Shown here piece after piece: positions 40,572-52,427 of a stretch of DNA of 64,000 nucleotides. Source of the DNA: Heterobasidion occidentale (lineage: Eukaryota > Basidiomycota > Agaricomycetes > Russulales > Bondarzewiaceae); assembly GCA_039111635.1 (NCBI GenBank), contig JBCAQO010000009.1, forward strand, positions 1,178,001-1,242,000. Reading direction: 5' to 3'. The stretch's first letter is position 1, and each line of letters begins with the position of its first letter. The notes beneath the pieces are model-generated. The model did no database searches, was not told the DNA's origin, and worked only from the letters and a program-made list of their open reading frames with translations. The translations under genes were made by a program, and so were the position numbers.

Positions 40572-41256
40572 ATGTCCGAACATCAAGCCCACCATTCTAA
40601 GACCGCGACACTCGCTGACGAGGCACAAGGTAGGCACCTATCCCGACGACGAGGAGGGTGACGAAAGAGGTGCGAGTGATTGCCACTATCACTCCACTAT
40701 CCTCAGAATATCGCACTGACGAGATTCGCAGGACCGGGACAGAGTCGTTGAATACACACCGTTCAATGAACTTCCACCGGGGCTGTATCCTGAGCTCAGC
40801 AATACGTTCAAAGCGCCCGTCATGCATTGTGGTTGGACAATGGGTCAGCTTTGGAAGTATACCGAGGAAACCGGTTTCGGCAATCCGCCCCCTGTCGACT
40901 GGCGGGAATATCTCCCAGAAGAGGATCTTTGTGATGACGACCCTATAGATGTCGGATACGTCGATCAAGTTCAATGCATGGACGATGCCTTGGTGCATCT
41001 CGTAGGCAAACTGGGTATCAAGGAGATTCTCGACACTGCTGAGATCGAGGTCGTTATTGCTAACAGAGATAACGGCGGTTTTCTCTCGTTGTATACGAAT
41101 TACAGCTACAAACGCGCACCATCCTCAGAGGCGATCGAAAAGTTGCGTGTCGCCCTGGGCGAGGAGGAGGGTCCGAAATGGTATCTGGATGGACGTGATT
41201 GGTACTGGAAGCCGAAACCTGCATCAGCAATCCGTACAACGCCGTACGCCGATTAG
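40572..41256 (+). pseudogene. X-family copy X5, frameshifted first exon
   Basis: Mirror image of X1. Exon 1 starts MSEHQAHHSKTATLADEAQG at 40572 but lacks about 13 bases of the LPVPFIP segment (near 40640), which breaks the frame before the intron (GTGCGA..TTCGCAG). Exon 2 is fully open and well conserved: HCGWTMGQLWKYTEETGFG, LVGKLGIKEILDTAEIEVVI, YKRAPSSEAIEKLRVALGEE, WYWKPKPASAIRTTPYAD, stop TAG. Translation could only start internally (ATG 40822), so the full product is probably not made. Confidence 0.65.
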
Positions 41257-41634
41257 TTATCGTCTAATATCGTCACTGCTGACTGCCTTGCATAAAAAGG
41301 AAGCATAAGAGCCCTTGCAAGCCAGAACACCCTTCTAGTAGCTAGATGCGCACAGCTCTGGCTTCCGTTGGTTTGAGATGACTTACATGTTGTCGGCGAG
41401 TCATGCTCACGTTCGGTACTATGGTGGCTTGTTGAACCTTCGCAATACAAGAATGGTACGACAGACTGTCGACAGTATAGTCACCACGTAGAAGAGGTTG
41501 CGTAGTTCCCAAGCAAAAACACCGATATACACCAAATAACCCAAGTCCGTATCTGTCCTTTCATACACAATGCAATTGATATTTGATAGCATCCAAAAAT
41601 TCATACCTCACACGCGCACGCGCGCCTTCTGTCA

Positions 41635-43816
41635 CAAGCCCACTGCCTTTTTTAACGCGGCGAAATTGGGCGAACCAAAACCCGTCACCTAGTGATTTGA
41701 GTGTCAATCTTAGGAGAATCAAACCCAGGGGTCGGCGACGTACAGGGTCCCAGCCAGCCTTTGCAGGGAATCCGTTGGTGTTGCAGCCCGGGTTGTTGCC
41801 TGCAGGAAAGGGTATGGTGAGGATGGGCACCGCAGATTGCTACATGTCAAGTGAACACACCAGATGTGATATCGTGGAACGCGCCCGGGTTCTTATAGAT
41901 GAATGGGTTCAAAAATCCAAGCGGCTTCTTTCCAGCAGTGATGAGCTGGTCATTAATGAGCGCAATGACGCTCGCAAAAATCGGGCTCGCGCAGCTCGTT
42001 CCGTCAACAGTGCCGAACTGGCCATCGAAGGCGATCTCGACGTTCTCAGCTGGGGCCGCAATATCAGGGAAAGCACGCGAGGTCTTATTGAATAAGCCAG
42101 CGTTGGTATTGCCGATGGCTTTCAGGTAGCTCGAGACGGCGTTGGCTTGGTAGGACGGACGGGCGAAGTAGTTCGAGAAGCCACCTGAGGAGAGAGAGGC
42201 GGCAATCTCAGGGCTGACGCCCTGGGTGCCTCCGACGGACGTCACACTATTTGACTCGATTATTGGGAGGAATGGAGTCAGGCATAGATGGACGTACAAT
42301 GGACAGGTCCCAGGGAAGACCGGGACGAAAGTAGTGCAGTCCTGGGACTGACCACCTGAGACGCCTCCGTCACCAGAAGCGAACAAGATGGAGACTCCGC
42401 GGGCGCCCAACTGACTATATGCATTGCACAAATTTCTAGAATAGGGGATCAGTATGGCTTTTATATGTAGATTATTGGGAGGTAGCGTACGTAGCAAGGT
42501 CTGCTGGAAGATCGTTCTCGTTGAAGCCGTATGACGTGGTCAGAACCTAGAGATGTCGATCAGGCCATATTCGTTGAAGCTGCTGCCCTCGTCAACAAAA
42601 TGCCTTACCTGAGGCGGGTTGGAAAGGCTAAGCAATTGATTTATCTCGTCCAAAAATCCATCCAGGCCGTCTTGATTATTATCACCGACTGAGACGAAGA
42701 CATTGGACACCCCCGAAGCGACACCAACGGTGTACTGAATATCGAGATTCTGTGGATATGTGAGTGAGCTGAATTGCGACTCCAACTACACAGCGTCCTC
42801 ACCGCTTCAATGCCTGGCTGGCTTTGATCGTTTTGGCCGCCATCGACACTCAGAACCGTGAAGCTGGACGTAGATGGCAGATCCCGCCGAAATTGCTTCA
42901 GGAAGCTCTTGATGTTCCGATTGGTGTCAGCAAACGGAATCGAAGATCGGAAAGACGACCAACCTGGAGATCGCTGTTGCTGGCAAACTCGTCACCAAAA
43001 GCGGACACACCCAGCTGGTTAGACGATTGTTTCGCCCGGGTCGCAGGGATTCCATACTGTGCCTGCAGACACGAAGGTGTGACTTGGGTCGCGCAGGACG
43101 AGGGTACAGCGTTTGAGGTTGGGGTGGAAGACGGGCGGAGCTTGAAGACGGGCTTGATGATATTCTTCACAGGGAATCTGAAGACATCGACGTTAGCGAT
43201 CAAGTGCAAGATATGATGGATTTGAAAGGACTCGCCCGATGGTGGGATGTATGAAGCTGATGTGGCCCTTCAAGGAGACAGGGATCGAATACTGCAACGT
43301 GCGGACGGCCTGGACCCCGGTATCAAGGTGCATAAATTTGGTGAAATCTGCGTCTATAAGCTTGTTAGCCGTCTCGACAGTCGTGTCGACCGTAAGCCAG
43401 TCGCCGGCAGGCGAGGCCTTGAAAGACGTGAGGTTGTTGGCTGAGAGCCATTCGTTGACGGCTGCGAGCGTCTCAGATGAAGGCGCGACAAGAGCCTCGA
43501 CCTGACAGCCCCGTCAAAACGAAGCAAATGCGGTAGGCTGCGTGGGGCACAGTACCTCTTCCTTGGACAGGTGCTGGCCGTATTGGGGGCTGCCGGGGGT
43601 GCTAACGGCGTAAAGCGCATCCTCCAGCCCTTGTGCGTTGCTCTGCACCAGCGCCAAACGGAGGGTGAGTGTTTGTTCAGCAGAAGCAGAGCCGCTGTTC
43701 ACGAAACCGCTCGGGGGGGCATCACGCCGCTCGTGTACGTGCATGGCACGTGGGGAGTGCGGTTTCGCGCGCGCAAGGGCGACAAGAAGAGCTGTGAAGA
43801 CAACGGATCTAACCAT
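41635..43816 (-). CDS. sedolisin-type tripeptidyl peptidase TPP4, intact
   Basis: Secreted acid serine-carboxyl protease that removes tripeptides from N-termini. ATG 43816 (MVRSVVFTALLVALARA signal peptide), stop TGA 41637-41635 (KKAVGL). Pro-domain VHERRDAPPSGFVNSG, LRLALVQSNAQGLEDALYAVST, QHLSKEE, then introns every 100-250 bases. The full triad is visible: Glu in PGIEA, Asp in NLDIQYTVG (about 42740-42725), Ser in DGTSCASP (about 42000-41980). The oxyanion Asp is in FASGDGGVSGG (about 42380-42350). Exons join in frame across GFNENDLPADLA and NLCNAYSQLG. TATAAAG on the minus strand at 43887-43881. It is the only copy in the cluster with complete motifs and no visible frameshift. Confidence 0.85.
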
Positions 43817-45422
43817 GTCGGAGAAAAGCAGAGAACGGGGAGGAAGGGTCTCTGAGATCAATGGAAGGTGAGAGTGTCTGCTTTATAGAAAAGGTGAGGC
43901 CTGCCGACGACGACGAAGGGTCGAAATTGAAGGGTGCTGTGTACCATGTGCGCATTACGAAAAGAAGAAGATGAACAATCTGATCTATTATAATATCGTC
44001 GACGATGTTCATGGTGATACATCAAGGAAGACCGCACAGGCAACGGGGGCGCTAGACTTGGTGAAAAGAAACATCGCTCTAGACTTGGTCAGCTCATAGC
44101 ATCGCCGTAAAATTGGCAGCAGACTCACCTCAGAAAGCTACCAGCTCCGGGAATTTACAGTGAAAAGACAGGAAAAACACTTCCTACCTTGGGGCTAACG
44201 GATTCGTGACCATCCGCCATGATGATGGCAGCGGATACTCATTCTGATTTGAGAAGAGGCGTTGCAATGGACTTTCCGGAGCTAACGCGATGTGATAGTT
44301 GCCTTGGAGGATGATATCACAATAGGACTAGATGTGAACAACAAGCTCAGGCCTTTGAAGGGTGGGGAAATCGCTCTAAACGTCCACAGCGAATCTTTCC
44401 GGTTCCAAAAGTGGAAATTTCTCACGCTGCGCGGCCATTGGCGGCACATGCGTGGCCATCACTTTTGCTTCCGCGCTATGGTCTTGGGTTCAGTGTTGCT
44501 CACCTTTCGAGTAAATAACCTCACTGAGAACTCCATCTGGGCACCTTGATCTCATGAACTTGGCCTGAATACGCCCAATCCTTCTCTGGAGACGCTGGAT
44601 GTAGCACCTGAAGCGGCCGTGCGGTGAGAGGCGGTGAGCGACTCAGCTGGTCTGATCATGCGAAGAGTCGCCAAGCTGGATGCCTTCCATTCGTCTCCCC
44701 GTAACAACTGACAGAGAGTGTTGGCTCGATGGAAAGACCCCTGGATGAGGATCATCACACGGTCATGCCTCACGCGATTTGTAGGAGTACTGTAGGGCGA
44801 TCTGCGCGTGGGATGTTCAGCCACGGCGATGCCGCTGTTCGATCTGACAACCAGAATTCTGCTGGCCCTGGTCCTGCCATTCTGCATCTTTGTGCTGGAT
44901 CAGGCCTTTAGGCTTTCAGGGTCCAAAATCATTCAAAGCTCGCCTCACAATTCACTCCGATTTTTGGCTGTGCAAGCGGATCGCGCTTCAAGTTCTTCGT
45001 ATTGAAATTGATGCTTTCGTTTCCTCTTGTGTACAGTCTTTGAACTGATCCGAGCAAATGCACTGGTGGATCGATTCGAGAGCATGAGCAGACCTTGTGC
45101 CTCCACCTGTCAAATGTTCGGGGTTGTTTCGATCTCCCCTCCGTCGCGATTAAGTTCGACAATCGTCTCGAGAGAGACGATCTTTTGACTATCTTTTGAT
45201 GCACCGATGGGCGTCGACCATGTTTAGCTGACCTCGGCGGAATGAAACTTGGCGCCTGGCGTCTCGTGAAAAATGAATATAGATGCATTAGTATATCTGT
45301 GAAGCCAAGCTCAAACACATCAAAATTCCAGAGGGACATCTCACAAGATGGAACAAAGGCGTGGTTAAATCTGATGCCGTTCAAAACGCACAGACCCTGA
45401 TTAAGTCGAGATATTTTGTCTA
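43817..45422. other. 1.6 kb intergenic region
   Basis: Between TPP4 and the end of TPP5. Open frames of 60-165 codons exist, but none shows family similarity, introns in place or consistent composition. I see no gene here. Confidence 0.45.
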
Positions 45423-47602
45423 TCAACTATACTTAGTGATTAATTCAACGAGATCCCTAAAGGCGGTGTAATTCGGCGACCCAAGGCCAGTGACCTACGC
45501 GGTACGACGGTCAGTCATATCGAGGGGGAGGCCGACAGTCACAACTCGCGGGATCCCATCCAGATGTGGCAGAAAACCCGTGGGTGCCGCATCCCGGATT
45601 ATTACCTGTGAGATAGAGCATGCATTCATAGAATACGTATTTATAACAGCAAAGGGCACGAACCGGATGTTATATCGTTGAAAATATGCGGAAACTCGTA
45701 TATCATGGGATTTAAGAATCCAAGAGGCGGCTTCCCTGCGACACTGAGTTCGTCGTTCAGCAGAGAGATGATGCTGGCGAAGATGGGGCTCGAGCCACTG
45801 GTTCCGTCCACAGTAGTCACTTCGCCCTTCAAGGTGATGATGATGTCCTTGGCTTGGGCAGAGACATCAGGATATGCACAACCGTTTGGATTGAATCGTC
45901 CTTCATGAGTTTTGCCAAGTTTTGCCAAATAAGCGCCGACTGCGCTGTCCTGGATGTATAGGCGATTGAACAAGCGGGAGAAGCCCCCTGACGAGAAGGG
46001 AGCTGCGACCTCAGGGTTCGTGCCTGTGGTGCCTCCGACAGCGGTTACACTAAGGCGCACTTGATGAGTACGCCCAAGGCGGTGAAAGTGTCAGACGAGT
46101 GTACAAGGGGCATGTTGCAGGGAAGACTGGTCGAAATTTGTCGCAGTCTTGGACACGAACACCTGAAACACCGCCATCTCCAGACGCGAACAAGATCGAG
46201 GCGCCGCGCGTACCCAAGAAAGCGTGATACTTGCACAGACGTCTAGGTTGATGCTGAGTGAGATAATGGCGGCGCAAGAGTATAGGACTCACTCGGCAAG
46301 GTTAGGCGAAATGTCTTCCTCGTTGATACCGCGTGATGTAATCATGACCTGGTTCGTCGGCATGAGGCTAAGAATCGACAATTGCATCAAGTGTATTGTA
46401 CACACCTGTGGCACATAAGGCTGTGCCAGGAGAAAGGAGGCCTCGGCTAAGAATCCGTCAACGCCGTCTTCACCAACAGAGATGTAGGCAGGTTCGACGC
46501 CCAATGCAAGGCCAGCAGTGTATTGAATACCAAGGTTCTGACAACAAGGTGGTTTAAATCTGAAAGCAAACCGGTACGAATGTCGTGAACGAGATCGCTT
46601 ACAGCTTCTGCTGTGCAATCGTGATGTGTAGGATCTAAATCCCTGTCTGTGCTATAGACATTGAAAGTACCCGATGACGATGAGCCAGGCTGGAGATCCG
46701 CGAGAAACAGCTGTTCATATAGTCGTTGACACACGAGCATGCACTTTCACAGTGAGAAAACATACTTTCAGGTCCGCCTCGCTGGCCCAGCTGTTTCCAA
46801 AACCAAGAACACTGATTGTGTTGATGGCCTTTGTCGCGAGGCCATCGGGTATTCCGTACTGTGCCCGGAGAGTAGAGGGTGCAACGGTTCCATTGTAGAC
46901 CTCCGGCACCGGCCTCACTGTCGAGTTGATATACATGTCGGACTTCATCTTCAGCGTCGTTTTCTTCACGGGCCGCATCGCACTCCTCACGGGAAACCTG
47001 CACAATTGAAATCGAGTCGAAACATTCTGCATTAGCGACACGAGATAAAGAGACAGAGCGGGGCGTACGCACGAGACGGTGGGGTGAATAAAGCTGACAT
47101 GGTCCTTCAAGGCGGCGGGGATCGAATACTCCAACGTCCGTATGGCGGTCTCTCCGGATTCCTGGTGGGTAAAGCTCGCAAAGTTCGCGGCCATGAGCTC
47201 GCTGGCCTGCGCGACCGTCGCGTTGACGTGGATGTAGTCGCCCGCGGGCGAGGCCTTGTGTGACGCGAGGCCGTGAGCCGCGAGCCATCTATCCACGGCG
47301 GCGGCGGTCTCAGGCGTGGGCGCGATGAATGCCTCGGCCTCCTCTTTCGAGAGGTGCTGTCCGTATCGCGGGTTGCTTGGCGTGCTGACTGCGTACAGCG
47401 CGTCCTCGAGGCCTTTGAAGTTGCTCTGGGCGAGCCCGAGACGCAGGGTCAGCGTGTGCTGCGCGGGCACGAGGTCGCTGTGCACGAAGCCTCCGGGAGG
47501 TCTGTCAATACGCTCGTGCACACGCATGTCGGGGTACAGAGAAGCGCTCGAAGCACACGCGGCAGGGAGGAATGAGAACAAGACGGTGAGGACTATGGCC
47601 AT
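45423..47602 (-). CDS. sedolisin-like protein TPP5 with triad Asp replaced by Gly
   Basis: ATG 47602 (MAIVLTVLFSFLPAACASSA signal peptide), stop TGA 45425-45423. Long first exon with pro-domain VHERIDRPPGGFVHSD, LRLGLAQSNFKGLEDALYAV, QHLSKEEAEAFIAP; then introns and VYNGTVAPSTLRAQYGI, SVLGFGNSWASEADLK. The triad Glu is kept (CTAEA, about 46615), but the Asp position reads NLGIQYTAG (about 46540), so Asp is Gly. The oxyanion Asp (FASGDGGVSG) and the Ser motif (DGTSGSSP, about 45805) are present. All exons I could trace join in frame. It is divergent from TPP1-4 and lies outside the inverted duplication. It is either a pseudoprotease or a dying gene. Confidence 0.75.
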
Positions 47603-48294
47603 GTCAGCAATGCAGAGAACGGTGAGTTCCCTGACGGTTGGACGAGACGGAACTCCTGGTTTTATGTCCAACAAGACATCTGGATGATGGTGGCCAGAAA
47701 GGATTTTATTGGAAAGAGCACGGGTGTTTCTGGACTAGCACGAGATCAGGCTGCTCAAACTCGACTCTCATGCAGACGGCGTAGTTAGAGTGGATTTTGC
47801 AGACCAAGGCGATAGAGAATGCTTGCGAAGACATTCGCAGAACTGATCCATTGCTGCACGATATGCGAATGGACACGCACGTAGTTTCAGGAATGTCAGG
47901 GCTAGGCTCATGGACGCAGATGGTATGCACACCGGTACCGAGACGTGCCCAATCCTTTGACCTACGGATACCAGCCCTTGGAAATCATGGGGATTGAATG
48001 CAGTAGCGATGAGAATGTACAATCTATTGGGAGACGCTGATGGTGGTGACGGTGAAAGTCATGTTGGATGATGTCCCGCTCACTCCCGCTCAGCTCCAGC
48101 CTGCAGCACTGACGTCATGTCTTTTCTCGTGCCAAGTTGTTCTCTTCCACAACATCGACCTCCGTCAATTCATGGAGTCCTCTCGTTAACGCACACGGAA
48201 CGCCCCTTCCGACGATGACCTATATCCCAAGCGCAGTCGCCTTGCACTCCCTCAAGTTGCACGAGACGACCTCTCGCCTCAGGATCATGCATCG
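47603..48294. other. intergenic, promoter side of TPP5 and of the NTPase gene
   Basis: About 690 bases. ACATAAAAC on the minus strand (about 47660) may be the TPP5 TATA-like box. A possible 5' extension of the next gene (open frame from 48137) is not supported by motifs. Confidence 0.4.
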
Positions 48295-51290
48295 ATGGAC
48301 AAATCCGTCAGCCAACTTTTAGCAGGAGTTTATCCAGATCTGAGGGAAATGAACCTGTCAGAATCCGTCCATGCCTTGATCACTCGTTCCGTTGTCTCTG
48401 TTTTCAATATACACTTCGACAACACGTTACGTCCTGAGTGTTCGCAGCTGGCGCCGACTCAGGCGCTGGTTCAGAGGAATCCCGCGTTTGCGGAGGCATT
48501 GCGAGATGCTTGGAAGCGAGGAGAGTACAGAGAAATACGAAACTCTGGTACGACTCGGTTTTGCGATGACATGCTCACTTCGTTGACGAACCAAACGTTC
48601 AATCAAAGTACTCCTGCGATCGCCGCTCGAAGCCTCCGGATATACACGCATACAGACTCCAAAGCGGGTCCAGAACGAGGCAATAACAGGTCCGATGCAT
48701 TGCAGGCTGGTATTTGGAATGCTAGTTTAAAAAACCATTTGCGCGCACCTTACAGATGGCCGTTAGTAAAAATCTCCCTCGAATTCTTGACACGCTAATC
48801 ACTTACCGCAGTCGTTCGTGCCGCCTGGACTAGACAATATCGAGAGAACCATCATCGTCTACTCCTCCAAACCATCAACGCGATGAGGACGGGAGATACT
48901 CAGGCCGACTATTCCAACTCAGTGGTGGTCATACAGAGCTCTGGCACTGGAAAATCAAGAATGGTCGATGAACAGGCATCTCTCGTGTTCACGCTGCCGT
49001 TCAATTTGCGGGCGAGCAGCGAAAGTAACCGTATGTCGTCCGCTTTTTTCGCATGTCGTCGCATGTCGTCGAATGTCCTGTCGCTAAAATGTTATAGTTC
49101 TCGCATATCCACCCCCCGATGATCGCGTGCGGGAACATCTCATCCAGCCACAGGCGACGTATGCGGACCTACGCGTTCATTACTTGATCTTTTTTGTCCG
49201 CCTCTTCCGTGCCACTCGCTAAGAGTTGCGACGCATATACCCAGACAACTCGGTGCCTTCATACCAGGACGTCACAAAAGCGTGGCGGGACCATCTACGT
49301 GAGCGTAAAGACAGGCATTCACGGCAAGATCTCTATGATGACATGCTTTCCAAGCCCACTGTTTGTGCCTCACATTCGTGCGAACTATCGATGCTCATCT
49401 GCGTGCACAGCGCGAAATACTCGCCGACCTGCGACCACAGCACAAGGCAACTTGGATCGAAGCGGCTGAGCTGACGCTCGACCAGCACGCTGCCAAAAGC
49501 GAGGCTTTGAAGGAGCTCAAGCTGCTGTTAAACATCATCGATCCATCATGGGAGCGCGACCCTCCTCCCCGTCACATTCAGCTTGTGACTTACTTTGACG
49601 AGGCCCACGAGCTCGCTTCCCGAGCTGCACCTGGGAACAAGTACGACGACAAGTCGCTTTACGACACGCTGCTTTCGGTCCTCAAACGATTTGTTTCGTA
49701 TCCCCTTTTCGCGATCTTTCTCTCCACCACTTTGCATGTCGCTCGATTTCCGCCTTCCCAAAATTTCGCTAGCTCGTCACGAGCTGCACGCTTGTTGCAA
49801 GCGCCAGTCACAGAAACGCCCTTTGACTGCGCCCCAGATTTCGTCGTCAAACCACATACTCTTCGACTCGAGGACGTGTCCGAAGTGCCATTCATGGCTA
49901 ATTTTGGGAGGCCCATGTACGCACATCTCCAAACCCTGCAACTCTGCGTTTGACGCTGTGACATAGGTTCTGGCCGATGTTCTTCCATCTTTCTAACAAA
50001 GATGACATTCCCCGACTGTCGGCGTCCGTCCTGGAGACGGCTCGCAGCAAGCTTGTCGGTGTAGACACTACGGAACCCTTTTCCAACTGCTCCCAGGCGG
50101 CAAAGCTGGCGGTCGCCGATGTCCGGCTCTGTCTGGATTACGAGCCAGGACAGCGGGCGACGGAGATGATGGCTGAGCTGGTTGCCGGCCACATGCGGCA
50201 CGTCTTCTCAGTCCCTCGACACCGCCGGCGTATCCGTTCGGGATACCCCAGCGAGTCCATAATTGCGGAGGTATGTCCGTGTGCCTCGCTCGACCTTTTA
50301 TATGCTTCTGAAATGTATAATTCATAGGCAGCGGCCATGCATATCCACCATTTGAGACAGTCGAGTCCTACCGCGCTCATTGACATTCTCGAAGAGCAGA
50401 TGGGAAGCAACTTGCTCGACCTTGGGGATCACGGAGAAGTCGTCGCACGGGTGCTGATCACGGAGGCCTACGATCGTGCCGTCCTGCGGGAGCATCCTAC
50501 CAGGAACGCAGCGAGCCCCCGCGCGCTGTTCAGCCGCGGCTGCCACCTCGTCACGTTCATCGAAGAGCTCTTCCAGCCCGCGCACGCGCGAGCGATCCTC
50601 GCCGGCCAGCCGGACAACGTCCCCGCGGGGCAGACCTTCCGCGAGGCGTTCGCGCGCGCGGTGGTGCGCTTCACCCACTTTGCGCGGCTGGGCGACGACG
50701 CGGGCGCCACGAGCGCCGGGGCGTTCGCGCGGGGCATGGCGTTCGCGGCGCCCGCGGGCGGGTCGCGCGTCGATGTTGTGCTGCCTGTGCTCTTGCGCGC
50801 GGACGGGGCGCTCGCGGAGGACGCGATGACGGCCGTCCTCGTCCGGGTGAGGCGCCGCGTGGGCGCGGGCGCGGGGCGCGCCGCCGAGGGCGGGCTGGCC
50901 GCGGAGAACGTGGCGTTTTTCCCGCGCGAGGGCGCGCGCGGGCGGCCGTATTGCACGCTCCTGATGGAACTTGGCGGCGGCGTGGAGGGCGCGGCGCGAG
51001 GAGGTGGCGGGGCTGGGAGGGCCGGCGCGACGCCTTTGACGCGCAGAGGGGGCGGCGGGAGGGCGCGCGGCGGCGTCCATCCGCGGTACGACGTGCACGC
51101 GTACGGCTGCTCGGGCGCGGTCTACGGGGTGATCAGGCGCTTTGAGGGGGACAAGTACGCGCGGCTCTTGGGGAGTCGTGGGGTCGTGGCGGGGCGCGGA
51201 CGGCGGCGGGGGGGGGGGGCGGTGGAGGCGGAGGCGGTGGGGAGGCGGGAGGAGGTGTGGGTTCGGGGCGGGGTGTTGGTCGTGGGTTGA
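48295..51290 (+). CDS. P-loop NTPase with a GC-rich nuclease-like C-terminal domain
   Basis: Multi-exon gene. First exon from 48295 (MDKSVSQLLAGVYPDLREMN); then RAAWTRQYRE and a Walker A, VVVIQSSGTGKSRMVDEQA (about 48925-48975), with VFTLPFNLR; an intron, LAYPPPDDRVREHL; KAWRDHLRERKDR; REILADLRPQHKATWIEAAE; and a Walker B, LVTYFDEAHELASR (about 49585-49625). The C-terminal part (50337-51290) has RGCHLVTFIEELFQP, RVDVVLPVLLRADGAL, DAMTAVLVRVRRR and RPYCTLLMELGG. This ordering resembles a large basidiomycete family with NTPase plus restriction-nuclease-like fold, as in Crinkler-RHS-type effectors; the key Lys of the QVK-type motif is Arg here. Several exon borders (48765-48830, 49230-49400) do not join in frame by eye, so frameshifts may exist. 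The last 100 residues are Gly/Arg low complexity. Confidence 0.5.
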
Positions 51291-51350
51291 GAACGAGTTT
51301 TTGCGGGGCGGGGTGGAGGTGGGAGTGGGGGCGGGGGAGGGTGTGATCGT
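51180..51350 (+). repeat. G-rich low-complexity tract with G-quadruplex potential
   Basis: Runs of G including one of about 14 (around 51210-51222), followed by repeated GGAGGCGG and GGGCGGGG words to about 51345, across the end of the NTPase reading frame. On the plus-strand RNA this could form quadruplexes. Confidence 0.6.
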
Positions 51351-52427
51351 GTCGCGGTATGAAGGGGAGGAGTTGGGTTGAGTGACGTTGGTGTATCGCG
51401 TATGCGTGTGTAAGAATCACGAGCTGTATTGGGGTTCGTAAATACAAGTGCTGAACCGCGACCGTGTCTCTTTCACCTCCATCTGGATTGGAAAGCGAGC
51501 ATGTCAACGCGGTTCCAGGAGTAGGAGGTACCCTCGACGGTGATTGGCCAGGGTAGGCATACTGTAGGCATCCCTTTGGCTGGAGCGAAAGATGAGGTTG
51601 TTTTTGCGCAGAGGCGCCTGCGAATATGCTCTCGCAGGTTTGACTCGCTTGGCTCGCGCAGCCATGCGCGGACCGGGGCAGAGGTCGCAGCGCCTGCGCG
51701 GGCCCTCAGAGCGGGCGCGCGAAGGGTCGTCGGCGTCGCGAGGGGCGCGTGAGTGGGGTGGATGCCAGTGCTCCGCGGGCGTCGCGCGTCTGTGCCGTGA
51801 GGAAGCACACGGCGGGCGTGGATCGTGTTCTTTGACGATGATGCTAGGCTGTGATAGAGTTAGTGGAGCGGAAGGCGTGATGGGCGCCGGCGTGGGTGGG
51901 CGCTGGACGGGGGGGGTGGATGTATCGCGGAGGGTGTGGTGGACGGTGGGCGCGGGGTGTGTATACGCGTGCTCATGCAGGGGTGCCGGTGCGGCTGTGA
52001 GGGCAGGCGTAGTAGTACTTGAGGGATGCTATGCGGCGCGCTGGTGGTGGTGTCACGAGGGGGTCGATCAGAAGAAGTAGGTAGCATTGGGCGAAGGAAG
52101 ACATCGGCTGGGCCTGTGTTGGCATCAAGTGCCGAGCTGGGTCGGAAGGGAAGCGGAATGGCAGGCGTGGGGTCTGGACCGCGGCGGATGCGCAGGAGGG
52201 GATAGATATTACACTGGGTGCTGTTGTAGTCGGGCGGCGATGCCATCTAGCCGCGCGCTCGCGATGAGTGAGCGATGTTTGTTGTGGGTGCGGGTGTGCG
52301 CCGGCGACCTTCGCGAGGCAGTTTAGAGGCCGGACTGCCAGAAGAGGACAAGCCGGCGGGAGGCGTGGGAAGGTGGCGGAGGGGGGCACGATGGGAGGCG
52401 TGTCCGCTCTCTCTCACCGCTCCATCA
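51351..52427. other. GC-rich intergenic region upstream of TUP1
   Basis: About 1.1 kb, G-rich on the plus strand. Long open frames in several frames on both strands (for example 51592-52080) reflect the base composition; none has motifs or exon structure. It should contain the TUP1 promoter and 5' leader. No TATA box was picked out. Confidence 0.5.

Noticed and set aside
51592..52080. 162-codon open frame upstream of TUP1, and overlapping frames on both strands
   Set aside because: Composition-driven; Gly/Arg/Ala-rich with no motif, intron or homologous pattern.
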